Shown in pieces: positions 1 through 7,428 of a stretch of DNA of 41,029 bases. Location: assembly GCA_017471765.1 (NCBI GenBank), contig JAFURT010000009.1:79367-120395 (forward strand). The letters are read 5' to 3'. Source of the DNA: Clostridia bacterium. GTDB taxonomy: Bacteria; Bacillota; Clostridia; Oscillospirales; Acutalibacteraceae. The translations under genes were made by a program, and so were the position numbers. Position 1 is the stretch's first letter, and each line of letters opens with the position of its first letter. The notes beneath the pieces were generated by a model. That model did not search any database. It saw only the letters and a list, made by a program, of their open reading frames with translations, and was not told the origin of the DNA.

Positions 1-672
1 CAGCACGCCGGAATAAAACACCCGCCCTTCCAGCAGGTGGATGTGCTGTTTTTGCCCATACAGCTCCTCCAGGGTACAGCCGTTTGCGCCTGCATGCCAG
101 ACATCTTCCTGCAGGGTGTACCGGTGACCCGCCAGGATTGTCCACATCTCCCGGGTGGGACAGCCGTGGACCTCCAAATGCTCCCCCTTTTTCTGTAAAA
201 TCTCGCCATGGGGATCCAAAGGGGCGAGCCGGCTCTGGGTTTCCGCCGGCAGATGGAGGCGAATGCCGTATTTCAGGCTGACCGTGAGCACAGCGTGCCG
301 GGCGAAATCCGCCAAAAAAGCGGCCTGGTCGGCATGCAGCGTAAAGCAGTGGCTGTGTGCGGCGATAAAGGCATCCAACCCTTCCGGGGTGGAAAACTGC
401 CCCTTGGAAATGGCGGTGATGATGAGATGTCCATCGATTTCGGGGGAGACCCCATAGTAATAGTTGTCAAATTCATCCGTCAATACGGGGTTCAGCCCGG
501 CGTCCAGTACAGCGAAGCGCTCGCCGGCTAAGGCGGGGGTGTATCGGGCGGTGATGGACAGGTTGTTGGTATAGGATAGCGTTACGGCCCGGCAGAAATC
601 CAGGCATTGCCCGGCTACGGCGGTAGCGGCGGTTTGGTTGAAGGCGGCAAGGGAAAAGTCCGATAGCTTCAC
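1..672 (-). CDS. Partial protein of unknown function, 3' end outside window
   Basis: An open frame of 224 codons runs leftward off the window edge. It starts at a GTG (complement of 670-672), and an AGGAGG ribosome binding site lies about 10 bases upstream on the minus strand (complement of 681-686). No stop occurs in this frame down to base 1. The protein begins VKLSDFSLAAFNQT and has no signal peptide or membrane segment in the visible part. I do not recognise a family: the visible sequence is mixed alpha/beta with no catalytic motif I can name. It lies downstream of the GH109-like gene on the same strand, but a terminator separates them, so it is probably a separate unit or a read-through partner. 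The C-terminus cannot be judged. Confidence 0.75.
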   Translation of the reverse strand, partial: MKLSDFSLAAFNQTAATAVAGQCLDFCRAVTLSYTNNLSITARYTPALAGERFAVLDAGLNPVLTDEFDNYYYGVSPEIDGHLIITAISKGQFSTPEGLDAFIAAHSHCFTLHADQAAFLADFARHAVLTVSLKYGIRLHLPAETQSRLAPLDPHGEILQKKGEHLEVHGCPTREMWTILAGHRYTLQEDVWHAGANGCTLEELYGQKQHIHLLEGRVFYSGVL

Positions 673-730
673 AAGAAAAGCCTCCTCTTGGCGATAGGGT
701 TACCTGTATAGCATACCTTTCCTGACGGAA

Positions 731-764
731 AAAGTCAAGAGCCTGCAGTTGCCTGCAGGCTCTT
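731..764 (-). terminator. Rho-independent terminator of the GH109-like gene
   Basis: A perfect 12-bp stem (737-748 pairs with 753-764, loop 749-752) lies 14 bases beyond the stop of the minus-strand gene at 778. Read on the minus strand, the stem is followed by GAC and then five T residues (complement of 729-733), as expected for an intrinsic terminator. Confidence 0.85.
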
Positions 765-777
765 TGATCCCATTTGA

Positions 778-2058
778 TTAATAGGCGCTGTCGGCGTGGT
801 ACAGGTCATGCTTGTCCAGCCGGTCCAGCGTATAGGCGTTGTCGGCGATGTCGGCGCGGATGGTCCAACGGCCGGCGGTGAAATCCGGGAAGGGGATGGG
901 CATACCGCCGTGGGCGACAGACTGCTCGCTGAGCACGGTGATCGCCATGTAGGTAGCGGCATCATACACATCAATGGGGGGGTGCAGGCCGTCCCGCACA
1001 GCGGTGATGAAGGCGGCGAATACCAGGTGGTCAATGCCGCCGTGCATATCGTTGCCGACGCCGTCCTTCCACAGAGAATGGAGATACTCCTCCTCATACT
1101 CCTTGGCGTTGCCCCACATCTTGTCCCAAATAGCCCACTCATGCTTGCGGTGCTCCTCGTTGCCGTCGATGAACAGGCTGTCGTTATCCTCCAGATAGGT
1201 GGCCTTGGTGCCCAGCACCTCAAAGCGGCGGGAATAGGCACGGGGCCGGGTGGTGTCCAGGGTGATGCACACCGTCTGGCCGCCGGCGCAGGTCAGCAGG
1301 GTGGTGATAACGTCGCCCTGCTTGAAATCCACCTGAGCCAGGGGATGGTCAGCGCCCTTGGTGTCCACCACATACTGGTGCATGCTCTTGGCGCAGGAGG
1401 CCACCGAGGTGATGCTGACAAATCGGTTGCCGTTGTTGATATCCAGCAGCTTGGCGATGGGGCCAATCTCATGGGTGGGGTAGTTCTCGCCGTTGCGGAG
1501 CAGGTAGTTGCGCAGGCGGTAGTGCTTGATTTCCTTGCCGGCGATGATTTCGGTACGCAGGTCATGGCAGTAGGCACCGTTGCAGTGCACCACATCGCCG
1601 AACACGCCCTTGCGCACCATGTTGAGCATCATCAGCTCCCGCTTGCCGTAGCAGCAGTTCTCCATCAGCATCAGCTCACTGCCGGTGCGCTCATAGGTGC
1701 GAACCAGCCGGTAACAGTCCTCCAGGTCGTAGGCACCGCCGGCTTCCAGGCCGACATATTTGCCGGCCTCCATGGCGGCGACGGCCACCGACACGTGAGC
1801 CTCCCAGGAAACGGCGATGTACACTGCCTCGATTTCCTCGATAGCCAGCAGCTCTGCCAGCTTTGTAGTGCCAAAGGGGGTGGGCAGGCCGTTGTCGGTA
1901 ACGATTTGCTTCACATCGTCCACCCGGTCCTGCAACAGGTCGCACACAGCGACGATTTCCACCTCACCCTCCTTGGCCATGGGGATGATCGGGGAGCCCA
2001 GCATGCCGTGGCCACGGTTGCCCAGGCCGACGATGGCTAATTTTACAGCTTTACTCAT
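778..2058 (-). CDS. Gfo/Idh/MocA-family protein, GH109-like
   Basis: A 426-residue protein, probably cytoplasmic. An N-terminal Rossmann fold is shown by VGLGNRGHG (residues 10-18) and an acidic end of the second strand (VAVCD, about 36-40). The usual EKP motif of sugar dehydrogenases is absent: the position reads LEAGG (E105). Sequences such as MENCCYG (132-138), NYPTHEIGP (192-200) and a late HGGIDH resemble the GH109 alpha-N-acetylgalactosaminidase branch, which uses tightly bound NAD to cleave glycosides by oxidation-elimination. The activity is therefore likely glycosidic or redox on a sugar, with the exact substrate unknown. The start is fixed by AAGGAGG seven bases upstream. A TATAAT box (complement of 2103-2108) gives a likely promoter. 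It is divergent from the isomerase gene at 2296, and the two share a regulatory region. Confidence 0.85.
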   Translation of the reverse strand: MSKAVKLAIVGLGNRGHGMLGSPIIPMAKEGEVEIVAVCDLLQDRVDDVKQIVTDNGLPTPFGTTKLAELLAIEEIEAVYIAVSWEAHVSVAVAAMEAGKYVGLEAGGAYDLEDCYRLVRTYERTGSELMLMENCCYGKRELMMLNMVRKGVFGDVVHCNGAYCHDLRTEIIAGKEIKHYRLRNYLLRNGENYPTHEIGPIAKLLDINNGNRFVSITSVASCAKSMHQYVVDTKGADHPLAQVDFKQGDVITTLLTCAGGQTVCITLDTTRPRAYSRRFEVLGTKATYLEDNDSLFIDGNEEHRKHEWAIWDKMWGNAKEYEEEYLHSLWKDGVGNDMHGGIDHLVFAAFITAVRDGLHPPIDVYDAATYMAITVLSEQSVAHGGMPIPFPDFTAGRWTIRADIADNAYTLDRLDKHDLYHADSAY

Positions 2059-2102
2059 AGGAAATTCCTCCTTAATGGGGCGTTATGACGCCAATCATCC
2101 TT

Positions 2103-2108
2103 ATTATA
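2103..2108 (-). promoter_or_regulatory. -10 box for the GH109-like gene
   Basis: The minus strand reads TATAAT here, about 45 bases upstream of the start codon at 2058. No good -35 element is found 17 bases further upstream (that position reads TGGCAT), which suggests activator dependence. Two direct copies of TGCCAT(N)nATTTT (2127-2140 and 2141-2156) sit at and beyond the -35 position. Confidence 0.5.
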
Positions 2109-2126
2109 CAGGAGTTTGTAAAAAAA

Positions 2127-2156
2127 TGCCATGTATTTTATGCCATAGATTTTGTG
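2127..2156. repeat. Tandem direct repeat in divergent promoter region
   Basis: Two adjacent copies of a TGCCATxxATTTT element, at 2127-2140 and 2141-2156, 14 bases apart. They resemble the 5' half of the 21-bp candidate operator at 2199. They may be additional AraC half-sites acting on the leftward promoter. Confidence 0.4.
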
Positions 2157-2198
2157 TTTTTGAAAAGCCAGCCCACCAGAAGGCAGTATCGTCCTCTT

Positions 2199-2219
2199 GT
2201 CCATATTTTGTGGTGAAAA
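2199..2219 (+). promoter_or_regulatory. Candidate AraC operator, copy 1
   Basis: A 21-base element with core GTCCATA..TTTG.GGTGAAAA matches a second copy at 4179-4199 at 19 of 21 positions without gaps. Its end is 29 bases from the TATAAT box at 2249, almost the same spacing as copy 2 to its own -10 box. AraC-type activators commonly bind at this distance upstream of a promoter that lacks a good -35. The neighbouring AraC gene at 3280 is the obvious candidate binder (inference). Confidence 0.55.
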
Positions 2220-2248
2220 ATCCATTCTGTATTGCCGGCATCTGTGGT

Positions 2249-2254
2249 TATAAT
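2249..2254 (+). promoter_or_regulatory. -10 box for the isomerase/AraC unit
   Basis: A perfect TATAAT lies 41 bases before the ATG at 2296. There is no convincing -35 hexamer at 16-18 bases spacing, consistent with activation from the site at 2199. Confidence 0.6.
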
Positions 2255-2295
2255 GGAAGCAGATGCTAGAATTGTGCGAAAAGGAGCGAAGAACA

Positions 2296-3108
2296 ATGAA
2301 AAAAGGTATCAGTTATTGGACGTTTGGCGACATGCCCATCCGGGAGTGCTTCCGCCTGGCCAAGGAGACCGGCTTTGACGGTGTGGAGCTGACGCTGGAC
2401 CCCACCGGCGAGCTGACGCTGGAGACCACCGACGAGCAGGCACTGGCCATCAAGGCCGCCGCCGCCGAGGAGGGCATCGAGCTGTACAGCCTGGCCAGTG
2501 GCTACGGCTGGATTCACCCTGTCAGCGATAATGACCCCGCTGTGCGGGAAAAGGCGGAGCAGGTTGTTCGCCGCCAGCTGGAGCTGGCCGCCCTGCTGGG
2601 CTGTGATACCATCCTGCTGGTGCCTGCCGTGGTGACCGAGGAGGTGGCCTACGACGTGGCTTATCAGCGTGCTATGGAGACGGTCAAGCGGCTGGCTGCC
2701 TATGCAGAGGAGAAGGGCGTGGTGATTGCCCTGGAGAATGTGTGGAACAAGTTCCTGCTGTCCCCCATGGAGATGGCTCGCTTTATCGACGAGATCGGCA
2801 GTCCTTATGTCAAGGCGTACTTTGATGTGGGCAACGTGGTGGTCAACGGCTACCCCGAGCAGTGGATCCGCATTCTGGGCGACCGTATCGCCAAGGTGCA
2901 CTTCAAGGATTACCGGCGGGATGTGGGCAACATCTACGGCTTCACCGAGCTGCTGACCGGCGATGTGGATTACAAGGCGGTCATGCAGGCCTTCCGGGAT
3001 GTGGGCTACGATAACTGGGTCACCGGTGAGCTCACCCCCTATAAGCAGTTTGGCCCCGACTATATCGCCACCGCCTCTCGCACCATGGGGATTATCCTGT
3101 CTGTATAA
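2296..3108 (+). CDS. Sugar phosphate isomerase/epimerase-type TIM barrel
   Basis: A 270-residue cytoplasmic protein of the xylose isomerase-like/AP endonuclease 2 TIM-barrel superfamily. Four conserved metal-ligand positions are visible in order: E in ALENVWNKF, D in AYFDVGN, H in KVHFKDY and E in VTGEL. Family members isomerise or epimerise keto-sugars or inositol-derived compounds, and the substrate here is unknown. ATG 2296 is chosen over the upstream in-frame TTG at 2263 because AAAAGGAG ends about ten bases before it. It has a TATAAT promoter with a candidate AraC site upstream, and an intrinsic terminator follows directly. With the divergent GH109-like gene it would form an enzyme pair acting on the same sugar (inference). 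Confidence 0.85.
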   Translation: MKKGISYWTFGDMPIRECFRLAKETGFDGVELTLDPTGELTLETTDEQALAIKAAAAEEGIELYSLASGYGWIHPVSDNDPAVREKAEQVVRRQLELAALLGCDTILLVPAVVTEEVAYDVAYQRAMETVKRLAAYAEEKGVVIALENVWNKFLLSPMEMARFIDEIGSPYVKAYFDVGNVVVNGYPEQWIRILGDRIAKVHFKDYRRDVGNIYGFTELLTGDVDYKAVMQAFRDVGYDNWVTGELTPYKQFGPDYIATASRTMGIILSV

Positions 3109-3115
3109 CGCATAA

Positions 3116-3150
3116 AAATCCCCCTGCCCGGCGAGGACAGGGGGATTTCT
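3116..3150 (+). terminator. Intrinsic terminator after the isomerase gene
   Basis: An 11-bp stem (3116-3126 with 3138-3148) closes an 11-base loop, and the 3' arm ends in TTT followed by CTTAT. It begins eight bases after the stop codon. The AraC gene downstream therefore needs its own promoter or partial read-through. Confidence 0.75.
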
Positions 3151-3279
3151 TATCGTACACTTCATCGTGTGGCGAGAGGGCGCTTTCGGGGTGCCGGATG
3201 GCGTCTTGCCCACCACTTGCACAAGAATGATACAGGTGGATTATTCTGCTGTTTCCAGCAAGAGAAGGAGTGCATTTGT

Positions 3280-4176
3280 ATGCGCTATATCAAAGTGGTG
3301 TTTTCCGAAATGCCCCGGATTGTATTTGCCCACCACTACCACACAGAGCCCAGCCGGTGGATGCTGAATATGGACCCCCGGCTGGTGGAAATCACCTACT
3401 GCCAGGCGGGTTCTATCTTCCGGGAGGTGGACGGCAAAGCGGTTTTCTACCCACCCCAGGCGGTTGCCTGCTATCTCCACGACGCACCTGCCAGGGCGTG
3501 GTGCGAGGAGGAGCACCGCCACTTTACGGTGGCTTTTTCTGCCGGCGCGCAGGTGGAGTATATTGGCGCCGACAGGGTGTGGAAAACCCAGCCGGCCGCC
3601 GACGGGCAGGCAGGAGTGTTTACCGTGATTTTGCCGGAGCTGTTGCCTCCGGGTGCCGCCGCAAGTGACATTTCCCGGGAGCTGGAAGCCATTGTCCGGC
3701 ATATGGCGGCCGGGATGCCCTATTCCCGGCTGGAGGCGACCCAGCGGTTGCTGGCGGCGCTGTCCCGGCTGACCCGGTGGTCGGTGGAGCAGGCCGGGTA
3801 TGGGGCGGCCAATGCCGCTGTCAGCCCATACAGCCGCCGGGCAGTAGAATATATGGCAGAGCACCTCCATGAGCCGATGACGGTAGGGGAGCTGGCGGAG
3901 GAACTGCAGATCAGCTATGAGCACTTGAGCCGGCTGTTTAAGCGGGATTTTGGCATGAGTCTGATTGAATACCGCAACCGGATGAAGCTGGAGCGTATCA
4001 AGGAGCTGTTGCTGACCAAAAATATCACCCTGGCGCAAGCGGGAGAGAGCGTGGGCATCGAGGACGAAAAATACCTCAGCCGGCTGTTCCGGAAATACAC
4101 CGGAATGACCGCCACCGCCTACCGGCGTGCCCACAAGGTGTACGAAAATGACCAAAACGGAGCACTTTTAAAGTAA
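3280..4176 (+). CDS. AraC-family transcriptional regulator
   Basis: A 298-residue DNA-binding protein. The N-terminal ~180 residues form a sensor-like region (MRYIKVVFSEMPRIVFAHHY...). The C-terminal ~100 residues carry two helix-turn-helix units: one around MTVGELAEELQIS, the other around ITLAQAGESVGIEDEKYLSRLF, followed by the family signature RKYTGMTATAYRR. The ATG at 3280 has AGAAGGAG nine bases upstream, so the longer in-frame reading from 3169 is not used. It lies between two genes preceded by near-identical 21-bp sites, which suggests it activates both the isomerase unit and the M24 operon. The ligand is probably a sugar or its metabolite, not determinable here. Confidence 0.88.
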   Translation: MRYIKVVFSEMPRIVFAHHYHTEPSRWMLNMDPRLVEITYCQAGSIFREVDGKAVFYPPQAVACYLHDAPARAWCEEEHRHFTVAFSAGAQVEYIGADRVWKTQPAADGQAGVFTVILPELLPPGAAASDISRELEAIVRHMAAGMPYSRLEATQRLLAALSRLTRWSVEQAGYGAANAAVSPYSRRAVEYMAEHLHEPMTVGELAEELQISYEHLSRLFKRDFGMSLIEYRNRMKLERIKELLLTKNITLAQAGESVGIEDEKYLSRLFRKYTGMTATAYRRAHKVYENDQNGALLK

Positions 4177-4178
4177 AA

Positions 4179-4199
4179 GTCCATAGTTTGGGGTGAAAA
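4179..4199 (+). promoter_or_regulatory. Candidate AraC operator, copy 2
   Basis: Matches the element at 2199-2219 at 19 of 21 positions. It begins three bases after the stop of the AraC gene. Its end is 28 bases upstream of a TTTAAT box (4228-4233), against 29 bases for copy 1, so both lie on the same face of the helix relative to their promoters. It precedes the operon starting at 4290. Confidence 0.55.
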
Positions 4200-4227
4200 T
4201 CACATGGGCTATGGGCTGATTTTGTGG

Positions 4228-4233
4228 TTTAAT
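4228..4233 (+). promoter_or_regulatory. -10 box for the M24/phosphotriesterase operon
   Basis: TTTAAT, about 57 bases upstream of the ATG at 4290, placed relative to the operator copy 2 as TATAAT is to copy 1. No clear -35 is present. Confidence 0.45.
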
Positions 4234-4289
4234 TACCGTAGAGAACAAGGCGTGTCACCGACACAACAACATAGAAAGGACTGATTTAC

Positions 4290-5465
4290 ATGGCATTTTG
4301 TATCCCCAATGAAGAGTTCCGTGAGCGTGTAGTCAAACTACAGGCGAGCATGAAGAAAGAGGGGCTTGACCTGCTGCTGGCCTACGGCAACGAGGCAGAG
4401 CCCCAGTATGTCCGCTACCTGAGCGATTACTGGCCGTCCTTCGAGACCGCCGGCGTGCTGGTGCCGGTGGAGGGTGAGCCCATGTTGCTCATCGGGCCGG
4501 AGAGCATGACCTACGCCGCCGACCGCACCAAGATTCCCACCATCCGGGAACTCAAGGCGTTCCGTGAGTCCTCTGACCCGGAGTACCCCGGCAAGAAGCT
4601 GGACACCTTCGAGAGCGTGTTTGACGAGTGTCTGCAGGGCCGTCCGGTCAAGCGCATCGGCGTGGCCGGCCTGAGCCTGATGACCATCGGTGTGTATTTC
4701 GCCCTCACCGAGGCGGCTAAGAATCTGGGTGACGTAACGGTGGAGAAGGCAGACCAGCTGATGCTGGATCTGCGTATGATTAAGAGCGAGAACGAGCTGG
4801 CCTGCCAGCGTGAGGCGGCCCGCATCACCCACCTGACCTTTGACTACGTGCTGGAGAATATCCGTCCCGGCATGACCGAGACCCAGGTGGTGGGTCTGGC
4901 TCTGGGCAAGATGCACGAGCTGGGTGCCGACCGGGAATCCTACCCCCTGTGGGTGCTCACCGGCGACGGTAGCGACCAGGCGATCAGCCGTCCCCGCCAC
5001 AAGATCATCCAGCCCGGCGATATGACCTTTATCCAGATTGGTGCCCGTGTGGGTGGCTATGCCTCCAGCATCGGCCGTCCGGTGGTGTTCGGTAAGGCTA
5101 CCGCCCAGCAGAAGTCCCTCATCGAGGCCGGCTACACCGGCCAGCGTGCCATGCTGGATTACATCCGTGCCGGTCTGCCTGCCGCCCAGGTGGCACAGAA
5201 GTATATCGACGTGATGACCGAGATCGGCTACGGCGATTGGCTGTTGTACGGGCCCTGCCACGGCAACGGTCTGATGGAGGGCGAGGCCCCCTGGATCGAG
5301 ACCTCTGCCGACTTCATCCTGCAGGAGAACATGACCTTCTGTCTGGATGTGTTCCTGGGCAACCACGCCCTCAAGACCGGCCTGCGTATGGAGGACGTTA
5401 TCCGCGTGACTGCTGATGGGGTGGAGGATCTGACCCACTATCCCCGTGAGCTATTCGAGCTGTAA
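4290..5465 (+). CDS. M24 'pita-bread' family protein lacking metal ligands
   Basis: A 391-residue protein with an N-terminal creatinase/prolidase-like domain (about 1-165) and a C-terminal M24 domain (about 170-391). In aminopeptidase P or prolidase the dinuclear metal site uses Asp, Asp, His, Glu, Glu. Here the first Asp is Q249 (FIQIG), the second is S260 (ASSIGRP), the His is kept (H324, GPCHGNG), the first Glu is D353 (CLDVF) and the second is kept (E368, GLRMED). The metal site is therefore probably gone, as in creatinase, which uses the fold without metal to hydrolyse a C-N bond. A peptidase role is unlikely; an amidino- or amidohydrolase-like role is possible. RBS AAAGGA precedes the ATG. 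First gene of a four-gene operon, 15 bases before the next gene. Confidence 0.82.
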   Translation: MAFCIPNEEFRERVVKLQASMKKEGLDLLLAYGNEAEPQYVRYLSDYWPSFETAGVLVPVEGEPMLLIGPESMTYAADRTKIPTIRELKAFRESSDPEYPGKKLDTFESVFDECLQGRPVKRIGVAGLSLMTIGVYFALTEAAKNLGDVTVEKADQLMLDLRMIKSENELACQREAARITHLTFDYVLENIRPGMTETQVVGLALGKMHELGADRESYPLWVLTGDGSDQAISRPRHKIIQPGDMTFIQIGARVGGYASSIGRPVVFGKATAQQKSLIEAGYTGQRAMLDYIRAGLPAAQVAQKYIDVMTEIGYGDWLLYGPCHGNGLMEGEAPWIETSADFILQENMTFCLDVFLGNHALKTGLRMEDVIRVTADGVEDLTHYPRELFEL

Positions 5466-5480
5466 GAGGAGGAACGAGCG

Positions 5481-6521
5481 ATGGCTGTACAGTCTGTTTT
5501 GGGCCCGGTGGCCAAAGAGGCACTGGGTATCGTCGCCCCTCACGAGCATATTTTCATCGACCTGAGCGGATTTTTCGAGTATCATCCGGTCAAGGGCTGT
5601 GCCGACCCTATCAACGACCGGGTGGCGATGCAGCATCTGGGCATTCTGTCCCGTGACCCCTACGCTATGCGGGACAACCTGATTATGACCGACCCCGACC
5701 TGCAGTACCGGGAGATTATGGAGTTCAAAAACGCCGGCGGCACCACCGTGGTGGACGCTTCCTCCCCCGGTATTGGCCGGGATGTGCGCCAGCTGCGTAA
5801 GATTGCCGAGCGCACCGGTCTGCATGTGGTGGTGGGCACCGGCTATTACGTGGAGCCCACCCATCCGGCGGAGATGGCGGGCATGACCGACGAAGAAGCC
5901 GCCGCCATGATGATCCGGGAGCTGACCGAGGGCATTGACGGCACGGATATCAAGGCCGGCTTCATCGGCGAGATCGGTATCAGCGAGAACTTCTCTGATG
6001 GCGAGCGCAAGGCGCTCCGGGCATCGGCGATTGCCCAGCGTGCTACCGGCGTGGCGGTGGAGGTACATATCAATCCCTGGGTGGACAGCGGCCTGGAGGC
6101 GGCCCAGATTCTGTTGGATGGCGGCGTGCCGGCCAACAAGATCTGCATCTGCCACAGCGACGTGCGTAACCACAAGGAGTACATCAAAGCCATGCTGGAC
6201 ATGGGCCTGTACGTGGAGTTTGACAACTTCGGCAAGGAGTATTATGTCAACCCCGACGTGCGCCGTCCCGGTTATGATATTTTCGTCAAGGATACCGACC
6301 GTGTTGCTCTGCTGGTGGAGCTGTTGGCCGAGGGCTATGGCGATCGGTTGCTGCTCACCTGCGACCTGTGCCTGAAAAATCTGCTCCACGCCTACGGCGG
6401 CTGGGGCTATGACCACGTGCTGACCAACATCGTGCCCATGATGCGGGAATACGGCATCACCGAGGCGCAGATCGATCAGATGCTCCGGGTCAACCCGGCG
6501 AATTTCTTTGACGTGCCCTGA
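5481..6521 (+). CDS. Phosphotriesterase-family metal-dependent hydrolase
   Basis: A 346-residue amidohydrolase-superfamily TIM barrel. All expected dinuclear metal ligands are visible: HEH (H21, H23), the bridging carboxylate E164 in GFIGEIG (Glu replaces the carboxylated Lys, as in E. coli PHP), H196 (VEVHIN), H225 (CICHSD) and D295 (TCDLCLKN). Members hydrolyse phosphotriesters, lactones or sugar lactones, and a lactonase-type role would fit a sugar pathway (inference). AGAGGAGG lies eight bases upstream of the ATG. It follows the M24 gene by 15 bases and precedes the next gene by 31, so the three are co-transcribed. No signal peptide, so cytoplasmic. Confidence 0.87.
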   Translation: MAVQSVLGPVAKEALGIVAPHEHIFIDLSGFFEYHPVKGCADPINDRVAMQHLGILSRDPYAMRDNLIMTDPDLQYREIMEFKNAGGTTVVDASSPGIGRDVRQLRKIAERTGLHVVVGTGYYVEPTHPAEMAGMTDEEAAAMMIRELTEGIDGTDIKAGFIGEIGISENFSDGERKALRASAIAQRATGVAVEVHINPWVDSGLEAAQILLDGGVPANKICICHSDVRNHKEYIKAMLDMGLYVEFDNFGKEYYVNPDVRRPGYDIFVKDTDRVALLVELLAEGYGDRLLLTCDLCLKNLLHAYGGWGYDHVLTNIVPMMREYGITEAQIDQMLRVNPANFFDVP

Positions 6522-6552
6522 TGGACGAAGTTTTTAGGAGGAAATAGAAAAA

Positions 6553-7350
6553 ATGGCAACTTTGCGTGACAAATTGTGGATCTGGGGGCAGACGCCGGGT
6601 ACCCACCATGGCGCCCTGGACAATATGTGGAAGCTGCCGGGCGTCAACCGCATGACCCCGGCGGAGGGGTGCTATTATCTGGGCATCCCCAACTGCTGCC
6701 GTGTGGGTATGCTGGGCGAGCCCCAGCCCCCGTGGGACCAGGAGGCTATGCCGCTGGAGTCTCTGGATAAGGTGGTGTGGTCCATCCTGGGCGACACCCA
6801 TTCCGGCAACGATGAGTACCTGGATGAGGTACTGCGCATGGCGAAGCTGCACCCCAATGTGACCGGTGCGGTGATGGATGATTTCATCTGCTCCCCGGAG
6901 CGGAGCGCTATCTACACCCCCGAGCGTGTGGCCGGCTTCCGTGAGCGCCTGCACACCGAGGTGGACCGCCCGCTGGACCTGTGGGTGGTGCTGTATGAGT
7001 ACGAGCTGGACAAGCCGGTGAAGCCTTGGCTGGACGAGGTGGATGCGGTCACCTTCTGGACCTGGTACGGTGAGAAGCTGGAGGAGCTGGAGGAGAACTA
7101 TCAGCGCCTGCGTGCTATCGTCGGTGAGGAGAAATCCCTCATCATGGGTCTGTACATGTGGGATTACGGCAACGCCTGCGAGCTGACCGACGAGCGGATG
7201 CAGCTGCAGTTGGATACCTACTACCGTTGGCTGAAAGAGGGCAAGATCGATGGGGTCATCGTCTGCTCCAACTGCATCGCCGACGTGGGCATCCCGGCTG
7301 TGCAGACTCTGCGCCAGTGGGTGCGTGAGCACGGCGACGAGGAAATCTGA
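6553..7350 (+). CDS. Conserved-looking protein of unknown family, TIM-barrel-like
   Basis: A 265-residue cytoplasmic protein that I do not recognise. It begins MATLRDKLWIWGQTPGTHH, rich in Trp and His. Alternating beta-strand and helix segments suggest a TIM barrel. Candidate active-site strands are GAVMDDF (paired Asp), LWVVLYEYELD, AVTFWTWYGEKL and GLYMWDYG, and aromatic-plus-acid strand ends of this sort resemble glycoside hydrolases. The start is set by TTTAGGAGG 11 bases upstream. It is third in the operon with the M24 and phosphotriesterase genes, which suggests a role in the same pathway. Function is unknown. Confidence 0.75.
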   Translation: MATLRDKLWIWGQTPGTHHGALDNMWKLPGVNRMTPAEGCYYLGIPNCCRVGMLGEPQPPWDQEAMPLESLDKVVWSILGDTHSGNDEYLDEVLRMAKLHPNVTGAVMDDFICSPERSAIYTPERVAGFRERLHTEVDRPLDLWVVLYEYELDKPVKPWLDEVDAVTFWTWYGEKLEELEENYQRLRAIVGEEKSLIMGLYMWDYGNACELTDERMQLQLDTYYRWLKEGKIDGVIVCSNCIADVGIPAVQTLRQWVREHGDEEI

Positions 7351-7360
7351 GACGACAAAA

Positions 7361-7390
7361 TGCCGGAGGCGCCTGCTTGCGCCTCCGGCA
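7361..7390. other. Intergenic hairpin inside operon
   Basis: A perfect 12-bp GC-rich stem (7361-7372 with 7379-7390, loop CTGCTT) lies between the unknown gene and the ASRT-like gene. No T-tract follows on the plus strand (AAAGTCGCC), so full termination is unlikely. It may be a processing or stability element, or give partial termination that lowers expression of the last gene. Confidence 0.6.
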
Positions 7391-7428
7391 AAGTCGCCAT
7401 TTAAAGAGAAAATTTGGAGGAAAACACT

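Noticed and set aside
796-2040. A 414-codon plus-strand open frame
   Set aside because: Antisense to the GH109-like gene, which has a promoter, ribosome site and terminator.
7361-7390. Intergenic hairpin as a full terminator
   Set aside because: No T-tract follows on the plus strand, and the gene after it has a good ribosome site but no promoter of its own that I can see.
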